From: an uncultured Gemmiger sp.
GTDB lineage: Bacteria > Bacillota > Clostridia > Oscillospirales > Ruminococcaceae
Assembly (NCBI GenBank): GCA_947629015.1
Contig: CANRCB010000010.1
Location: forward strand, 1-64,000
Reading direction: 5' to 3'
DNA length: 64,000 nucleotides
The notes beneath the pieces were generated by a model that ran no database searches, had not been told where the DNA came from, and was given only the letters and a program-made list of their open reading frames with translations. Every line of letters begins with the position of its first letter. The stretch's first letter is position 1. A program made the translations under genes and the position numbers. Shown here piece after piece: positions 9,501 to 16,988 of the stretch.

Positions 9501-12500
9501 CCTTCCCCTTTCGCGGTGCCAAAGACAGCCGTTTGTTCGGTGCCGTTGTACGGCAATTCAGCCTCGCCGGAAATGGTAATGGCAAGCGGCGTGATGGTCA
9601 GGCTGGCCGTGCTTTCCACCGATACCAACGCACCCGGCTCCTGCAAGATATAGTCGCCGGCGGCATCGGCGTTAAGGGTGACGGTAAAGTCCCCGGCGGT
9701 AAAAGCCCCTTCCTCATTCGTGTAGGCCCCGTCGTCGGCCTTTACATCCTTGCCCTTGGGCAGCTTTGCCTTGCCTGCTTCATTGAGCACAGCGGTGACA
9801 AGGCCGGCGTCGAAGCCACCGTCCAGCGTGACGGCCACGGTAACTTTGTCCGCGTCCATCGTCTGCTCTGTACCGTTGTACACTTTTTTATCGCTGCCGC
9901 TGATGGTGATGCCGGTCACGGTCAGCTTCGTCTTGGCGTCATAGGTATAGGTCAGGGTGATGATGCCGTCGCCGTTTTTATCACTTGCCCGGCTCAGGCT
10001 GCTGTCTGCGTCAAATGCCGCGCCGCTTTCATCCGTCCAGGCGCCGGTGTTTTTGTAGCCGTCCGCCGGGGCCATCTGCGCCGCGGTGGGCAGCGTGACG
10101 CTGGCGGTGCCGTTTGTGTCATCATAAACGCCGTCCGTCTTAAAGGTAACGGTCTGCTCGGCCGGCGCGTCTTCATTCAGGGTGCCGTTCTTCACCTCGA
10201 ATTGTACCTTGGCCTGGTACTTGTCGGGGATGCCGTCGGCGTTGTCGTCCAGGTCAAAATGCGCGGTGAAAGTATAGGTCACGCCGCCCGTGGCGTCAAA
10301 GGTGAAATTAAGCTCAGCCGTATTGGTAGCGGCGCCGAGGGGCGGCGCCGCGCCGTCTGTGGCCTCGACCGTCCAGTAGTCAAACGCATAGCCATCTGCG
10401 TTGAACGCCTTTGCCTGCACGGTCGCCGAACCAGTCCCCGTCCTAAGGGTAGTGTAGTACACCGTCTTTAAGACATGAACCCCGCTGTATATGTCAAATT
10501 TATTTTCGGGCTGCGTGACCGTGATGGTGCCGTTAGGTTCCGTCTTGAATTCCATCCAGGCCTGATACTTGTCGGCAACGCCATCGTTGTTCATGTCCTC
10601 ATCCCACTGCGCAATCAGGACAATGTCATGGTCAACGTTTTCGATTACAGTACCGACATTGTAGATATCTCTGGTGGCCTCATCTTTCCAGCATTTGGCA
10701 AAAGTATGGTTTGTCTGCAAAAAGCTGGCCGGGAGACCTTCCACTTCGTAATCTTCGCCTTCCGCAACGTTCCGGGTTTCCCAACTTGCCGCAATAGCCC
10801 CCTCGAACGCTTTGAGCGTAATGGTGTAGCATTTTGCCCAAACGGCCGTGACGGTCACATCGCCAGTGACGGTGAGGTTTTCGCCGGGGGCATAGGCTGT
10901 ACCGCCCACTTCCCAGTGGTCAAACATCTGGCCCTCAGGCGCGGTGAAGCTGCATTCCGGCAGGGTGTACGTTTTGCCTTCTTCCACTTTGGCGTCGGCC
11001 ATCGTGCCGCTGCCGCCGTTGGCGTCAAAGCTCACGGTATATTGGGTGGGGGCGGTCGTTCCACCGTCCTCGTTAAACGAGGAACCAATTTCAACGGTTG
11101 GTGTCGGTGTAAAATCCTTAATCTCTGTGCTGCCCGGCCTGCAAACGAACGTGTAGCTGCCTTTTGCCTTTATCGAAATCTCAAAAGTAACTTTGGTGCC
11201 GGCAGGCATAACAACTGTATTGGGTATTGCCCTATTGCCAGCATAATAGCCAATATAAAGGGTTTTATCTTTTTGAACCCATATCACGCCGCTGTCGGCA
11301 ACCACGTTTTCCATGGTATCCGGCTTAACCGTCGCTCCGTTTTCGTCCTTATTACAAAATTCAATTTTTACGTTGGCATCGCTTTCAGTTGTTGCGCCGG
11401 TAATCAAATCACCGCCTATGTTTTGAACAAGGCCGGTAAACCAATCCCTCTCTTGATCTTTCTTGCTCTTTTCCTCATTCTTGGTAAAGCTAATAACAAT
11501 ATGCGCGGGTTCCTTCTCCTCCGTGCCCGCGATCGGCATAATGCCGTCCTCCCCGTCGGCGGGTTCGCCGGCAGGTTCTTCTTCGGCTGGTTCTTCGGCA
11601 GGCTCGTCAAGGGCGGGTTCGTCGCCGGCCGGCTCCTCGGCCGGCTCCTCGGTGGGCTCCGACGTCGGTTCGGGTGTGGGTTCGGGGGTGGGCTCCGGCG
11701 TCGGCGCGGGCACTTCCTCGGTGGCCGCGACGGCATACACCGAGAAATGCGCGGCGGTAAAGGTGTTCTCGCCGGGGGCCAGCGTGGCCACATACTCGGC
11801 CGTGCCATCGGCGCGGATGTGGTAGACGGCAAGCGTTTCGCTGCTGACGACGGGCAGGGTGACGGCCACGCTGCCGTCGGGCTGGATGGCGGCGCCGGCG
11901 GCATCGGTCAGGGTGATGTCCCACGCCTGCACATCGGCGGGGGCGTAGCCCTCGTCCAGCAGGGCGGCGATGGCGCGGGCCGCAGTATCGGTGTTGGCCT
12001 CCTGCACCGCCAGCGCGGCGCCGGCGGGCAGCAGGCCCTCGACGGCAACGCCGGCGGCGGCCACCTCGGTCATGGTGACCACCGGCACAGGCTCGGCCGG
12101 GAGCATGGTGTCAATGTCGGGCGCGGGGGCGGGCTCGGCCGTCGGCGCGGGGGCGGGCTCCCCGGTGGGGGCCGCCGTGGCCTCGGGCTGCGCTTCGGGC
12201 GCGGGCGCCGGCTCCGGCGTCGGTTCCGGCACGGGGAGGACCGCCACCCCGGGCAGGGGCGCTTCCGCCGCGGGGCCTTCGGGCTCGGCGGGCGGCGTCT
12301 CGGGCTGTGCCTCGGGCTGCACTTCCGGCGTCTCGGGCGCGGGGGCGGGTTCCCCGGCGGGGGCCGCGGGCTGCGCTTCGGGCGCAGGTTCCGGCTCCGG
12401 CGCGGGCGCGGGCTCGACAGGCGCGGGTTCTACCACCGGGGCGTCAGCCACGGTGGGTTCTACTTCTGCCGGAGCCTCCGGCACGATCTCGGGCGCGGCG

Positions 12501-12622
12501 GGTTCCGCCGCGGCGGGGGGTTCGGGCACGGGTTCGTCGGCATAAGCCGCGACGCTGCTGAGGTTTGTCATCAGCATGGCGGCGGCCAGCACGGCGGCGG
12601 CCAGACGTTTTTGCAGTTTCAT
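6572..12622 (-). CDS. Very large repeat-rich cell-surface protein with C-terminal membrane anchor
   Basis: The 2016-residue protein begins with a signal peptide (KLQKRLAAAVLAAAMLMTNL, cleavage near AYA). Rough layout: Pro/Glu/Ala linker (30-190), a small beta-rich domain (200-310), acidic Pro/Glu repeats, InlB-type B-repeats near 526 (VSFDANGGSG) and 1281 (VVTYDPNGGMG), several Ig/MBG-like modules with the ITP pattern (about 900-1830), a second Pro/Thr linker (1830-1940), and an end with two copies of EDETPLAG, a hydrophobic helix and a basic tail. The IS end is close to the LPXTG-like anchors of Clostridia but no LPXTG is present. It is exported and probably mediates adhesion. Start at 12622 is chosen for AAGGAGGGA at nine bases; an ATG at 12652 lies upstream of that site. 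Confidence 0.85.
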   Translation of the reverse strand: MKLQKRLAAAVLAAAMLMTNLSSVAAYADEPVPEPPAAAEPAAPEIVPEAPAEVEPTVADAPVVEPAPVEPAPAPEPEPAPEAQPAAPAGEPAPAPETPEVQPEAQPETPPAEPEGPAAEAPLPGVAVLPVPEPTPEPAPAPEAQPEATAAPTGEPAPAPTAEPAPAPDIDTMLPAEPVPVVTMTEVAAAGVAVEGLLPAGAALAVQEANTDTAARAIAALLDEGYAPADVQAWDITLTDAAGAAIQPDGSVAVTLPVVSSETLAVYHIRADGTAEYVATLAPGENTFTAAHFSVYAVAATEEVPAPTPEPTPEPTPEPTSEPTEEPAEEPAGDEPALDEPAEEPAEEEPAGEPADGEDGIMPIAGTEEKEPAHIVISFTKNEEKSKKDQERDWFTGLVQNIGGDLITGATTESDANVKIEFCNKDENGATVKPDTMENVVADSGVIWVQKDKTLYIGYYAGNRAIPNTVVMPAGTKVTFEISIKAKGSYTFVCRPGSTEIKDFTPTPTVEIGSSFNEDGGTTAPTQYTVSFDANGGSGTMADAKVEEGKTYTLPECSFTAPEGQMFDHWEVGGTAYAPGENLTVTGDVTVTAVWAKCYTITLKAFEGAIAASWETRNVAEGEDYEVEGLPASFLQTNHTFAKCWKDEATRDIYNVGTVIENVDHDIVLIAQWDEDMNNDGVADKYQAWMEFKTEPNGTITVTQPENKFDIYSGVHVLKTVYYTTLRTGTGSATVQAKAFNADGYAFDYWTVEATDGAAPPLGAATNTAELNFTFDATGGVTYTFTAHFDLDDNADGIPDKYQAKVQFEVKNGTLNEDAPAEQTVTFKTDGVYDDTNGTASVTLPTAAQMAPADGYKNTGAWTDESGAAFDADSSLSRASDKNGDGIITLTYTYDAKTKLTVTGITISGSDKKVYNGTEQTMDADKVTVAVTLDGGFDAGLVTAVLNEAGKAKLPKGKDVKADDGAYTNEEGAFTAGDFTVTLNADAAGDYILQEPGALVSVESTASLTITPLAITISGEAELPYNGTEQTAVFGTAKGEGIYPVTVEPEIPSADTLAYSASVKGIAPGGYADKEDAEVTINGEPAAENANYTITDKVQLTITPPEAADDGDPVYVTMEEVSTPEHEGAYHNGEEIQVRFTVLVLKDIYGKKADENGAKLKLNYSRKGKLGLVSASPLVGNIKVISAKGNESKISAPEGENVIHAGTVIEFMATATVDVSDNEFTTNSTKLLYEEIKDAKVTVQDGFQDRNYKKKYGTYEAIPSAHNLYAHLNSKEYGKVVVTYDPNGGMGTAYDVKEEPDATGMASFTMPSAEGSGFTKTDEKGNTYRLMGWATKKSGAVEYEVDTTQTFGKDTTLYAVWEEEIVFGYSMGGVTTATLEVAGLEEGTDDGVAGKKYVDTYKYIEGDTVTATAVEPKANYESADGSVMEFVAWWDKANNKVVNGGDTVSLSGHPHTIDAFWLKLTPPEEATATYDGSGHSIAEPQGEIVGQTKKQSGKDWIETPIKDQLGVEVTYTYAVDGKEYTELPKFTDAGTYEYSITASVTVSGKTVTVTATQTLTITPAPYSVATGSASKLYDGKELTSREYTLTGIVEADKAEVVLTTTGSQTQPGSSENGYTMDWGDAREENYTLASATLGTLRVYLQTIDPDDPDALPALPALPDPEDPDTDPAATPVYGGITVDDPADHVYDGAAHQWAPAVALADGTALEAGTDYTVTYSTDDFTNVTGTITVTVTGRGGYTGSVERTYQITPRPATVTADAKTKAYGAADPALTAVTGNVVAGETLNYTLERAPGEEPGDYAITVRLGANPNYTVTTQGAVLTIAPAPVVEPEPSPEPTPEPTPAPAPTPEPTPAPEPTPEPAPTPAPEATDTPAATPVPEATPEPVVPAAPTTPAGPTAPTTPTRPTTPAAPVVPDTPDDAPDTPAGSDAPAQPAPEADIPEDETPLAGTPQEAGGVTIEEDETPLAGGPLAEDCCILHLLIMLVALAVALYYTHNRKSHQEDQFDLRRRIDAQ

Positions 12623-12827
12623 TGCTGGGGTCCCTCCTTGCGTGGAAAGCATAACGGCCCGCAGTGGGGCACCGCGCCCCGCCGCGGAAAATGACTTCTA
12701 TTGGGTAAGACGCAGCGGCACGGCAAAACGGCTCACATTTTGGGCGTATTTTCGAAATTTATCCCTTTTGCACAAACAAAGTGCTGCTTCTTTGTGGAAC
12801 CTGCCCGTTTCCGTAAAGACGGCAAAC

Positions 12828-12850
12828 CGCCCGGCGCGGTGCCGGGCGGA
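12828..12850 (-). terminator. Hairpin between the small membrane protein and the surface protein gene
   Basis: CCGCCCGGC / GCCGGGCGG stem, followed on the minus strand by TTTGCCGTCTTT. It may reduce read-through from the small gene into the large surface-protein gene, giving unequal amounts of the two. Confidence 0.5.
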
Positions 12851-12873
12851 AAAATGCGGGTGCGGGGCCGGTG

Positions 12874-13065
12874 TCAGATGCCGGGCGTGCCGCCGGCCTG
12901 GGCGGCCTGCTCCTGCTGTTCCTCGATCTCCTTCTCAAAATCCTTTTCGCGCTTGTGCTGTTTGATGACGTGGACGACCAGCACCGCGACCATGACGAGC
13001 AAAACGAGCAGGGCCAACAGGTCCCAAAGGCAGAAGCCAAAGGTGGTGTGAAAATAGGTATGCAT
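12874..13065 (-). CDS. Small single-span membrane protein
   Basis: The 63-residue product has a short outside part with FGFCLWD, one strong membrane helix (LLALLVLLVMVAVLVVHVI, about 17-36) and a charged tail (KQHKREKDFEKEIEEQQEQ). AGGGAGGAT lies six bases before the ATG at 13065. It sits on the same strand 251 bases upstream of the large surface protein, whose own C-terminal anchor has the same helix-then-charged-tail design. A role as helper of that protein is inferred from position only. No known family. Confidence 0.7.
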   Translation of the reverse strand: MHTYFHTTFGFCLWDLLALLVLLVMVAVLVVHVIKQHKREKDFEKEIEEQQEQAAQAGGTPGI

Positions 13066-13127
13066 GGCGTATCCTCCCTAACTTTACTGGCCCCGGCCCG
13101 CCGCGGGCGGGGCGGTCATTAAGGCTT

Positions 13128-13156
13128 ATTATAGCGCGGGGCGGCGGGGTTTTCAA
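13128..13156 (-). promoter_or_regulatory. Promoter of the small membrane protein/surface protein unit
   Basis: On the minus strand: TTGAAA (13156-13151), 17-base spacer, TATAAT (13133-13128), about 60 bases upstream of the ATG at 13065. Confidence 0.7.
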
Positions 13157-13209
13157 GAGGGCAGGCGCATATTTTGCCCCTGCGCCGGTATTTTTGGCCG
13201 GCGGCCCGG

Positions 13210-13238
13210 TTGCGGCGCGCCGCGGGGCGTGCTATACT
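13210..13238 (+). promoter_or_regulatory. Promoter of uxuB
   Basis: TTGCGG (13210-13215), 17-base spacer, TATACT (13233-13238), 57 bases before the ATG. It is divergent from the surface-protein promoter, with only 53 bases between the two -35 boxes. Confidence 0.65.
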
Positions 13239-13295
13239 TACTTTTACTATATGCGCGGCGCCGCGCGCGGCGCCAAAACGAAGGAGGTCCGCCTT

Positions 13296-14909
13296 ATGAA
13301 ACTGTCCGCTGCCTCCATCCGGGACGACAAGGCCGGGTGGGAGGCCCTCGGCGTCAAGCTGCCGCAGTATGACCGCGCGGCGATGGCCGCCGCCACCAAA
13401 GCGCACCCCATCTGGGTGCATTTCGGCGCGGGGAACATCTTCCGCGGGTTCATTGCCGCCCTGCAGCAGCGTTTGCTGGACGAAGGCCTTGCGTGGCGGG
13501 GCATCATCGCCGCCGATACCTTTGACTATGACATCATCGACAGGATCTATGCCCCGTATGACTGCCTGACGATGAACGTCACCCTTGACCCCGACGGCAC
13601 CACCAGCCGCGAGATCATCGGCTCGGTGGCCGAGGGGCTCAAGGCGGACAGCGCCGACCCCGCGCAGCTTGCCCGCTTTAAGGAAATTTTCCGCGAGCCG
13701 GATCTCCAGCTCATCTCCTTCACCATCACCGAGAAGGGCTACGCCCTCTACCGCCCGGACGGCAGCCTGCTGCCGGCGGCCGCGGCGGATATGGCGCAGG
13801 GCCCCGCCGGGGCCCGCCATGCGATGGGCTTTGTGGCCGCGATGCTCCTTGAGCGCTTCAACGCCGGCGCGCTGCCGCTGGCCGTCGTCAGCATGGACAA
13901 CTGCGCCCGCAACGGCGAGAAGCTGCAGGCCGGCGTGATGGCCATGGCCAAGGCGTGGTGTGAAAAGGGTTTTGTGGGGCAGGATTTCATCGACTACCTC
14001 TCGGACGAGAAGAAGGTCACCTTCCCGTGGAGCATGATCGACAAGATCACCCCCCGCCCCGACCCCGCCGTGCAGGAAAGCCTTGAAAAGGACGGCATCG
14101 AGGGCATGGCGCCCATCGTGACCGGCAAAAACACCTTTATCGCGGCCTTTGTCAACGCCGAGCGGCCGCAGTACCTTGTGATAGAGGACAAGTTCCCGGC
14201 CGGCCGGCCGCCGCTGGAAAAGGCCGGCGTGTATATGGCCGACCGCGCCACCGTCAACCGCGCCGAGCGCATGAAGGTGACCGCCTGCCTGAACCCGCTG
14301 CACACGGCGATGAGCGTGTACGGCTGCCTGCTGGGGTATGGCCGCATCTGTGACGAGATGAAGGACGCCGACATCGTCGCCCTCATCACCCGGCTGGGCT
14401 ACCGGGAGGGGCTGCCGGTGGTGGAGGCGCCCGGTATTTTGGACCCCAAAGCCTTTTTGGACGAGGTCATCGCCCGGCGGCTGCCCAACCCCTTTATGCC
14501 GGACACGCCGCAGCGCATTGCGACCGATACCTCGCAAAAAGTCGGCATCCGGTTCGGCGGCACGGTCAAAAGCTGGCTGGCCGCCGGGCGCGACCCGGGC
14601 GGGCTGGTGGCCATCCCGCTGGCGCTGGCCGGCTGGATGCGGTATCTGCTGGCGGTGGACGACGACGGCCACGGCATGGAGTTAAGCCCCGACCCGCTGA
14701 AGGACGAATTGCGGGCCGCGCTCGCCGGTATCGAGGTCGGCAGGCCGGAAAGCTATACCGGGCAGCTGCGGGCGATTTTGGCGAACGCGTCCATCTTTGG
14801 CGTCGATCTGACCGCCACGCCGCTGGCAGACAGGATCGAGGAATATTTTGTGGCCGAGCTGGCGGGCGTGGGCGCCGTGCGCCGCACCCTGCGCGCGGCG
14901 CTGGCGTAA
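13296..14909 (+). CDS. uxuB: D-mannonate oxidoreductase (fructuronate reductase), mannitol dehydrogenase family
   Basis: The 537-residue length fits the long-chain mannitol dehydrogenase family. Near the N-terminus is the nucleotide-binding loop VHFGAGNIFRG (about 36-46), and near residue 325 the active-site pattern K-x4-LN-x2-H (KVTACLNPLHTAM), where the lysine is catalytic. The enzyme interconverts D-fructuronate and D-mannonate with NAD(H) in glucuronate breakdown. The next gene is mannonate dehydratase, which supports this choice over mannitol or tagaturonate dehydrogenase. AAGGAGG lies before the ATG at 13296. Cytoplasmic. Confidence 0.88.
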   Translation: MKLSAASIRDDKAGWEALGVKLPQYDRAAMAAATKAHPIWVHFGAGNIFRGFIAALQQRLLDEGLAWRGIIAADTFDYDIIDRIYAPYDCLTMNVTLDPDGTTSREIIGSVAEGLKADSADPAQLARFKEIFREPDLQLISFTITEKGYALYRPDGSLLPAAAADMAQGPAGARHAMGFVAAMLLERFNAGALPLAVVSMDNCARNGEKLQAGVMAMAKAWCEKGFVGQDFIDYLSDEKKVTFPWSMIDKITPRPDPAVQESLEKDGIEGMAPIVTGKNTFIAAFVNAERPQYLVIEDKFPAGRPPLEKAGVYMADRATVNRAERMKVTACLNPLHTAMSVYGCLLGYGRICDEMKDADIVALITRLGYREGLPVVEAPGILDPKAFLDEVIARRLPNPFMPDTPQRIATDTSQKVGIRFGGTVKSWLAAGRDPGGLVAIPLALAGWMRYLLAVDDDGHGMELSPDPLKDELRAALAGIEVGRPESYTGQLRAILANASIFGVDLTATPLADRIEEYFVAELAGVGAVRRTLRAALA

Positions 14910-14911
14910 CG

Positions 14912-15037
14912 ATCGTCCGTAGGGGCCGGATCGCAGGGCGCCCCGGTGGGGCCATCCGGCCCGCAGACCTTGCGGCACCGCGAGCATTCACGGGCGGCAT
15001 ATATGCCGCCCCTACGGCCTTCCCGTAAAGTATTACG
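14912..15037. repeat. Palindromic intergenic repeat between uxuB and uxuA
   Basis: The 148-base gap holds CGTAGGGGCCGGA...TCCGGCCCG and the hairpin GGGCGGCATATATGCCGCCC followed by CTACGG. The GTAGGGG / CCCCTAC motif recurs at 16.2-16.8, 19.7-20.2 and 22.3-22.5 kb, so it is a dispersed family. It may slow transcription between the two genes. Confidence 0.7.
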
Positions 15038-15057
15038 TCTTAAAAGGAGGCTACACC

Positions 15058-16149
15058 ATGCCAATGAAAATGGGCTGGCGCTGGTACGGCGAGGGCAACG
15101 ACCCCGTCACGCTGGCCGACATCAAACAGATCCCCGGCGTTTCCAGCATCGTGTGGGCGCTGCATGACAAGCTGCCCGGCGAGGTCTGGCCGGAGGAGGA
15201 GATACGGGCCCAGGTCGACCTCATCCATTCCTGCGGCTTTGACGCCGAGGTGGTGGAGAGCGTCAACGTGCATGACGATATCAAGATAGGGCTCCCCACC
15301 CGCGACGCCCTCATCGAAAACTACATCGCCTGCATCCGCAACCTGGGCAGATACGGCGTCAAGGTCATCTGCTACAACTTCATGCCGGTGTTTGACTGGA
15401 CGCGCACCGACCTGTTCCACCCGGTGGGCGACGGATCCACCGCGCTGTTTTACGAAAAGGCCGCCATCCAAAGCGACTACAAGTCGATGGCCGAATACAT
15501 CCTCTCCTTCACCGAAAAATACGGCATGACCTTCCCCGGCTGGGAGCCGGAGCGCATGGCCAAACTGGACGAGCTGTTCAGGGCCTACGCCCCCGTCACC
15601 AAGGAAAAGCTGTGGGAGAACCTGTTTTATTTCCTGCGCGCCATAATGCCCGCGTGCGAGCAGGCCGGCATCAAAATGGCCATCCATATGGACGACCCGC
15701 CGTGGGATATCTTCGGCCTGCCGCGCCTGATGGTGGACGGGGCCGCCTGCCAGAAGCTGCTTTCCACCGTCGACCACCCCTGCAACTGCCTGACGCTGTG
15801 CACCGGCTCGCTCAACGCGAACCCCGCCAACGACTGCGCCGCCATCGCGCGCAGGCACCATGACCGCATCGCCTTCGCGCACATCCGCAACATCCACCAT
15901 TTCCCCAACGGCGATTTCTCCGAGGCCGCCCACCGCGATTGCTGCGGCGAGACGGGCATCATCGAGGTGCTGCGCGCCCTGCACGACGCCGGGTGGGCAG
16001 GGTACATCCGCCCCGACCACGGCCGCCAGCTGTGGGAGGAGGGCCCCGGCACCTGCCGCCCCGGCTACGGCAAGTATGACCGCGCGCTGGGGGTGGAATA
16101 TATGCTGGGCGTGTGGGACACCCTTGACCGCCTGGCCGGTTTGCGGTGA
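15058..16149 (+). CDS. uxuA: Mannonate dehydratase
   Basis: The 363-residue protein fits UxuA: N-terminal MGWRWYGEGNDPVTL, then CYNFMPVFDWTRTDL, HMDDPPWDIFGLPR and a C-terminal YIRPDHGR. The enzyme dehydrates D-mannonate to 2-keto-3-deoxygluconate with Mn2+ or Fe2+; His and Cys residues in these motifs (HMDD, LCTGSL) are known metal or acid-base positions of the family. AAAAGGAGG precedes the ATG. It completes with uxuB the path from glucuronate towards KDG; the isomerase, KDG kinase and aldolase are not in this window. Confidence 0.92.
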   Translation: MPMKMGWRWYGEGNDPVTLADIKQIPGVSSIVWALHDKLPGEVWPEEEIRAQVDLIHSCGFDAEVVESVNVHDDIKIGLPTRDALIENYIACIRNLGRYGVKVICYNFMPVFDWTRTDLFHPVGDGSTALFYEKAAIQSDYKSMAEYILSFTEKYGMTFPGWEPERMAKLDELFRAYAPVTKEKLWENLFYFLRAIMPACEQAGIKMAIHMDDPPWDIFGLPRLMVDGAACQKLLSTVDHPCNCLTLCTGSLNANPANDCAAIARRHHDRIAFAHIRNIHHFPNGDFSEAAHRDCCGETGIIEVLRALHDAGWAGYIRPDHGRQLWEEGPGTCRPGYGKYDRALGVEYMLGVWDTLDRLAGLR

Positions 16150-16870
16150 GACGCCCCTTACAGAGATACGGAAAACGTACCATTTGGACTGTAGGGCGGG
16201 CGTTTCGCAGGGCGCCCCGGTGGGGCCGCCCGCCGCGGCGGGGTGAGGGCAAGGCCCTACGGAGATATGAGGAATCGTATCTCTCTCCCCGTAGGGGCCG
16301 CATATATGCGGCCCGCCGTGGCGCGGGATGACGCTTGTGGGGTGCCGAGGATGCTTATTCCGATTGTAGGGCGGGGGCTTGACCCCGCCGCGGGGCCCGT
16401 TGGCTGCCGCCTTTTACCGGAATTTGGCTTTTTACCATTCCTTTTCGTGACCGAAAAGGAACCGAAAAGGTCCCGCTGGTTTCGCATGCAGCGGACCCAC
16501 GACCAAAGGGGGTTCCCCCCTTTGGAATCCCCCGAGGCAGGATACCGCCCGGGTGTTTGGGCGGGCACCATCCCCCGTCCGCCGGACGGACGCCACCTTG
16601 CGGCGCCGTCCATGCTCACGCCGCGCTGCGCGCCGCTGCGGGCAGGGCGCGGCAAACCGTTTCGCAGACACCTGCGGAACGAATGATACGTTTTCTTGTA
16701 TCTCCGTAGGGCGGGGTGCCCTCACCCCGCCGCCCCCAGAGGGGGAAGCCTTCCGAGGCATCTCACTCCCAAAAGCCTTCCCCCTCCGGGGGATCGCGCC
16801 CGCGCAGCGGCCGGATGAGGGGCCGGGGCGCGGCTTTTCTTGTGCAACCTGCCCAAACAGAAGGGCGAAA
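16150..16870. repeat. Intergenic block of GC-rich palindromic repeats
   Basis: About 840 bases separate uxuA from the next gene and no credible gene is visible. The stretch holds several copies of the GTAGGGCGGG/GTAGGGGCCG motif (16190, 16291, 16365, 16706) and one inverted copy of a second family (AAGCCTTCCCCCTCCGGGGG ... CGCAGCGGCCGGATGAGG, 16772-16822). The stretch 16400-16690 also reads through without stops in two frames, but its composition and missing ribosome sites argue against coding. Confidence 0.65.
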
Positions 16871-16988
16871 TACCGTCAGTATAAACTAAAAACCTTTCTT
16901 GAATTTCCCGCTTTACAGTGCTATCATTGGTTATAGTGCAGCATTGGGCCCGGGTGCGTTGTGGACGGGCCTGTGCAAAGGATCTTTT

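Noticed and set aside
6539-12694. Two very long plus-strand frames (about 1310 and 739 codons) opposite the large surface protein
   Set aside because: They mirror the GC-rich, Pro/Glu/Ala-repetitive minus-strand gene, have Arg/Gly/His-rich nonsense composition and no ribosome binding sites. The minus strand has a signal peptide, domains and an anchor.
13119-14672. A 517-codon minus-strand frame opposite uxuB
   Set aside because: Product has no motifs and uxuB on the plus strand is clear.
16243-16686. A 147-codon plus-strand frame behind uxuA
   Set aside because: It crosses several intergenic repeat units, lacks a ribosome site and shows no protein-like pattern.
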